DNA from: Segatella copri
GTDB lineage: Bacteria; Bacteroidota; Bacteroidia; Bacteroidales; Bacteroidaceae
Length of the DNA stretch: 13,417 nt
NCBI RefSeq assembly: GCF_019127135.1
Contig: NZ_JAHOEA010000073.1
Location: 1 to 13,417, forward strand
Direction of reading: 5' to 3'
Below are positions 11,756-13,417 of this stretch, piece by piece (position 1 is the stretch's first letter; each line of letters starts with the position of its first letter). The position numbers and the translations under genes were made by a program. Below the pieces are notes generated by a model. That model searched no databases. It was not told where the DNA came from and saw only the letters and a list, made by a program, of their open reading frames with translations.

Positions 11756-13327
11756 ATGGCAAAACAAGTAATGGACATTCGACCAGGAAAAGGCATGACC
11801 CTTTCTCAAAGCAATGAGCATTTGAGAGTTTCTTTGCATGGTGCGAAAACAAGTTCTCGGTCTTTAAATATAGACCCAACAAGAGACCTTCTTAATTTCG
11901 AAATAACGCAAGGATGCCAGGTCGTTCCTGTAGATAAAAGAACATCTATTCCGAAACGAATAAGAGAAAATTTGAAAAAAAGAGGTATTGAAGACCCTAA
12001 CAAGAAATATAAGAAATTAGGGCTGGAACCCAAAATAAGGACAGTTGCCAACTTCATATTAGGAGGGTCGAGAGACCAAATGCACCGTTTGGCTTTTGGA
12101 AATCAAAAGGTGAATTTGGAACGTGGTGCAGACAATTCTTCCATCAGAAGAATGCCAGAAATAGAAAACTGGGCTAAGGATATGTATCGGTTTATGAGTG
12201 ATAGATTTGGAGAGAAAAACATTGCTGCATTTGTGGTACATTTAGACGAAACAAATCCACATATACATTGTACAGTTCTTCCTATCACCGAACAGAACAA
12301 ATTTTCGTGGAAGCAGGTGATGGTTGGTGAGAATAATTCCAAGTTTGAGTATCAAAAAAGGACAACTGAACTTCATAATGCCATTGCAGAAATCAATGCA
12401 AAATATGGCTTAGAGCGTGGAGATAAAATTTCCGAGACAGGTGCTAAACATCGTTCTACTGCTGAATATCACGAAGCTTTAAGAAAGGAGTTGAAGGAGC
12501 AAAACAAAAGGCTCTTTGATACTAAAATTGTTCTTGATGATGCTATCGAGAAGAACGAGGAGACCATCAAAGAACAGAAGCAGACCATTGATTCTTTGAA
12601 TAAGGAAATCAAGCATGCCTCTGCAAGAGTCAAGGGATTGAGTACGATGATAGAGCATCTGGAAACCTATAAGGAAGACCTGGAGAAGGAGATTGCGAAG
12701 TTGAAGGCTGACCGTGATTCTGGTAAGATCTCAGCTGAGGAAGCTGCCCGAAAGATGGATGCCATCACTAAGAACCTTGAAGATGTCAAGGCACAGATAC
12801 TTGATAAGGAAAGCAAGCTTAGTGTGGCACAGGCAAAGTTCGACAGCTTGAATGAACAGACCTCAGAAACGGAAACTCGCTACCAGGAGGTGAAGAAGAA
12901 ACTTCAAACAGCTCTTCCTGAGTATAGCAAGAACGCCATGCAGGAAATGGAGGCGTTTGGTTACAATCTCGCTGCTTTCGATGCAATGAAGAGGATGGAG
13001 AAATACAACGAAATGACAGCAAATATGTCTCCTGACGAAAGAAGAATACTTGACAAATACAATTCTGTTCTTTTGGATGATTCTATCTTCGAGCAGATGG
13101 CAGAGAATGCTACTGAAATTACGACTGTAGCCACTGCTCTGTTCTTGGGTTATCTGGATAAGGCTACAGCTATAGCAGAGTCTCATGGAGGAGGAAGTGG
13201 TCCTGGAACTGGCTGGGGAAAGAAAGACGATGAAGACGAACTCGCCTTCAAACGTAGATGTATGCTTATGGCTATGCACATGATGAGACCGCAGAACAAG
13301 GTGAAAAAAAGTAGATGGCATAGATGA
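11756..13327 (+). CDS. MobV-family relaxase (plasmid mobilisation protein, Mob/Pre type)
   Basis: From the ATG at 11756 this is 523 aa (MAKQVMDIRPGKGMTLSQSN). An upstream ATG at 11711 adds 15 residues lying in a hairpin and is less likely. The relaxase motif VVHLDETNPHIHCTVLPI (160-177) matches the MobV signature H-x-D-E-x-x-P-H-x-H, with metal-binding His169 and His171. RMPEIENWAKDMY (132-144) and the later ISETGAKHRSTAEYHEALR (225-243) also fit. Residues about 235-395 are a long coiled coil rich in Lys and Glu. The C-terminus is Gly-rich then basic (GGGSGPGTGWG). It nicks oriT and pilots the strand into a conjugation pore supplied by another element, since none is encoded here. A hairpin follows the stop. 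Confidence 0.92.
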   Translation: MAKQVMDIRPGKGMTLSQSNEHLRVSLHGAKTSSRSLNIDPTRDLLNFEITQGCQVVPVDKRTSIPKRIRENLKKRGIEDPNKKYKKLGLEPKIRTVANFILGGSRDQMHRLAFGNQKVNLERGADNSSIRRMPEIENWAKDMYRFMSDRFGEKNIAAFVVHLDETNPHIHCTVLPITEQNKFSWKQVMVGENNSKFEYQKRTTELHNAIAEINAKYGLERGDKISETGAKHRSTAEYHEALRKELKEQNKRLFDTKIVLDDAIEKNEETIKEQKQTIDSLNKEIKHASARVKGLSTMIEHLETYKEDLEKEIAKLKADRDSGKISAEEAARKMDAITKNLEDVKAQILDKESKLSVAQAKFDSLNEQTSETETRYQEVKKKLQTALPEYSKNAMQEMEAFGYNLAAFDAMKRMEKYNEMTANMSPDERRILDKYNSVLLDDSIFEQMAENATEITTVATALFLGYLDKATAIAESHGGGSGPGTGWGKKDDEDELAFKRRCMLMAMHMMRPQNKVKKSRWHR

Positions 13328-13330
13328 AAA

Positions 13331-13355
13331 GAGCCGGAGGAATTTCCTCCGGCTC
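13331..13355. terminator. Perfect hairpin between converging transcripts
   Basis: GAGCCGGAGGAA (13331-13342) and TTCCTCCGGCTC (13344-13355) are perfect 12-bp arms around one base. They lie 3 nt after the relaxase stop. No T-run follows on the plus strand; on the minus strand TTTTCATC follows. It may therefore serve mainly the leftward cassette coming round the circle, or act in both directions. Confidence 0.75.
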
Positions 13356-13370
13356 CAGCCTGTCTGTCAC

Positions 13371-13417
13371 GTCCAGCCTCAGTGAAGAGACAAAAACTAA
13401 CTTAATAGCACATAACA
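13371..13417. repeat. 49-bp direct repeat, copy A (runs through the circle junction)
   Basis: The copy begins GTCCAGCCTCAGTGAAGAGA at 13371 and, on the circle, ends at base 33. It differs from copy B (54-102) at only two positions in the middle (AAAAACT versus TAACACT). The last 31 bases of this entry are the record overlap with bases 1-31. Confidence 0.8.

Noticed and set aside
12863..13321. Minus-strand frame of 152 codons opposite the relaxase
   Set aside because: It is the shadow of the relaxase C-terminal coding region, with Ser/His/Cys-rich nonsense composition.

Overview
The window reads as one complete circular plasmid of a Bacteroidota bacterium, most likely a Prevotella/Segatella-type host. 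The first 31 bases are repeated exactly as the last 31, so the circle would be about 13,386 bp. The host is inferred from three things: repeated Bacteroidota-type promoters (a TTG-like -33 element, 19-22 bp, then TAnnTTTG), weak ribosome binding sites, and families typical of that phylum (a HicB-like DNA-binding protein with a C-terminal helix-turn-helix, a fimbrillin-like lipoprotein, a Rep_3-type initiator and a MobV-type relaxase). I see no antibiotic-resistance gene, rRNA, tRNA, CRISPR array or insertion sequence.

Layout. Transcription runs away from an origin region at about 8.4-9.8 kb in both directions. Leftward (minus strand) lie the replication initiator (7238-8395), a serine recombinase with a repeat-rich res-like site (6522-7209), a class II Fic protein (5418-6485), an MmcB-like nuclease/winged-helix protein ending in a four-cysteine cluster (3836-4993), and a partition cassette of ParA plus a ribbon-helix-helix protein (2456-3574). 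That cassette has a set of four iterons phased every 23 bp on each side. Next comes a lone plus-strand HicB-like regulator (1824-2267). The leftward run ends with a four-gene cassette (137-1236): a secreted protein, two membrane micro-proteins of 51 and 52 aa, and a 64-aa soluble protein. A structured leader of about 320 nt precedes this cassette. Rightward (plus strand) lie a fimbrillin-like surface lipoprotein (9850-10920), a frameshifted DNA-binding gene remnant (11069-11558), a hairpin-rich candidate oriT, and the MobV relaxase (11756-13327). The two directions converge at the circle junction, which carries a perfect hairpin and two 49-bp direct repeats.

How it fits together. Rep with its iterons and a DnaA box gives replication. 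The recombinase probably resolves multimers. ParA/RHH with flanking iterons gives segregation. The relaxase gives mobilisation but no transfer pore is encoded, so the plasmid should be mobilisable rather than self-transmissible. The fimbrillin-like lipoprotein and the secreted/membrane micro-protein cassette are probable cell-surface cargo. The Fic and nuclease genes could be host-interaction, addiction or defence functions. The least familiar parts are the nuclease with its operator-like repeats inside the coding sequence, and the leader plus micro-protein cassette.
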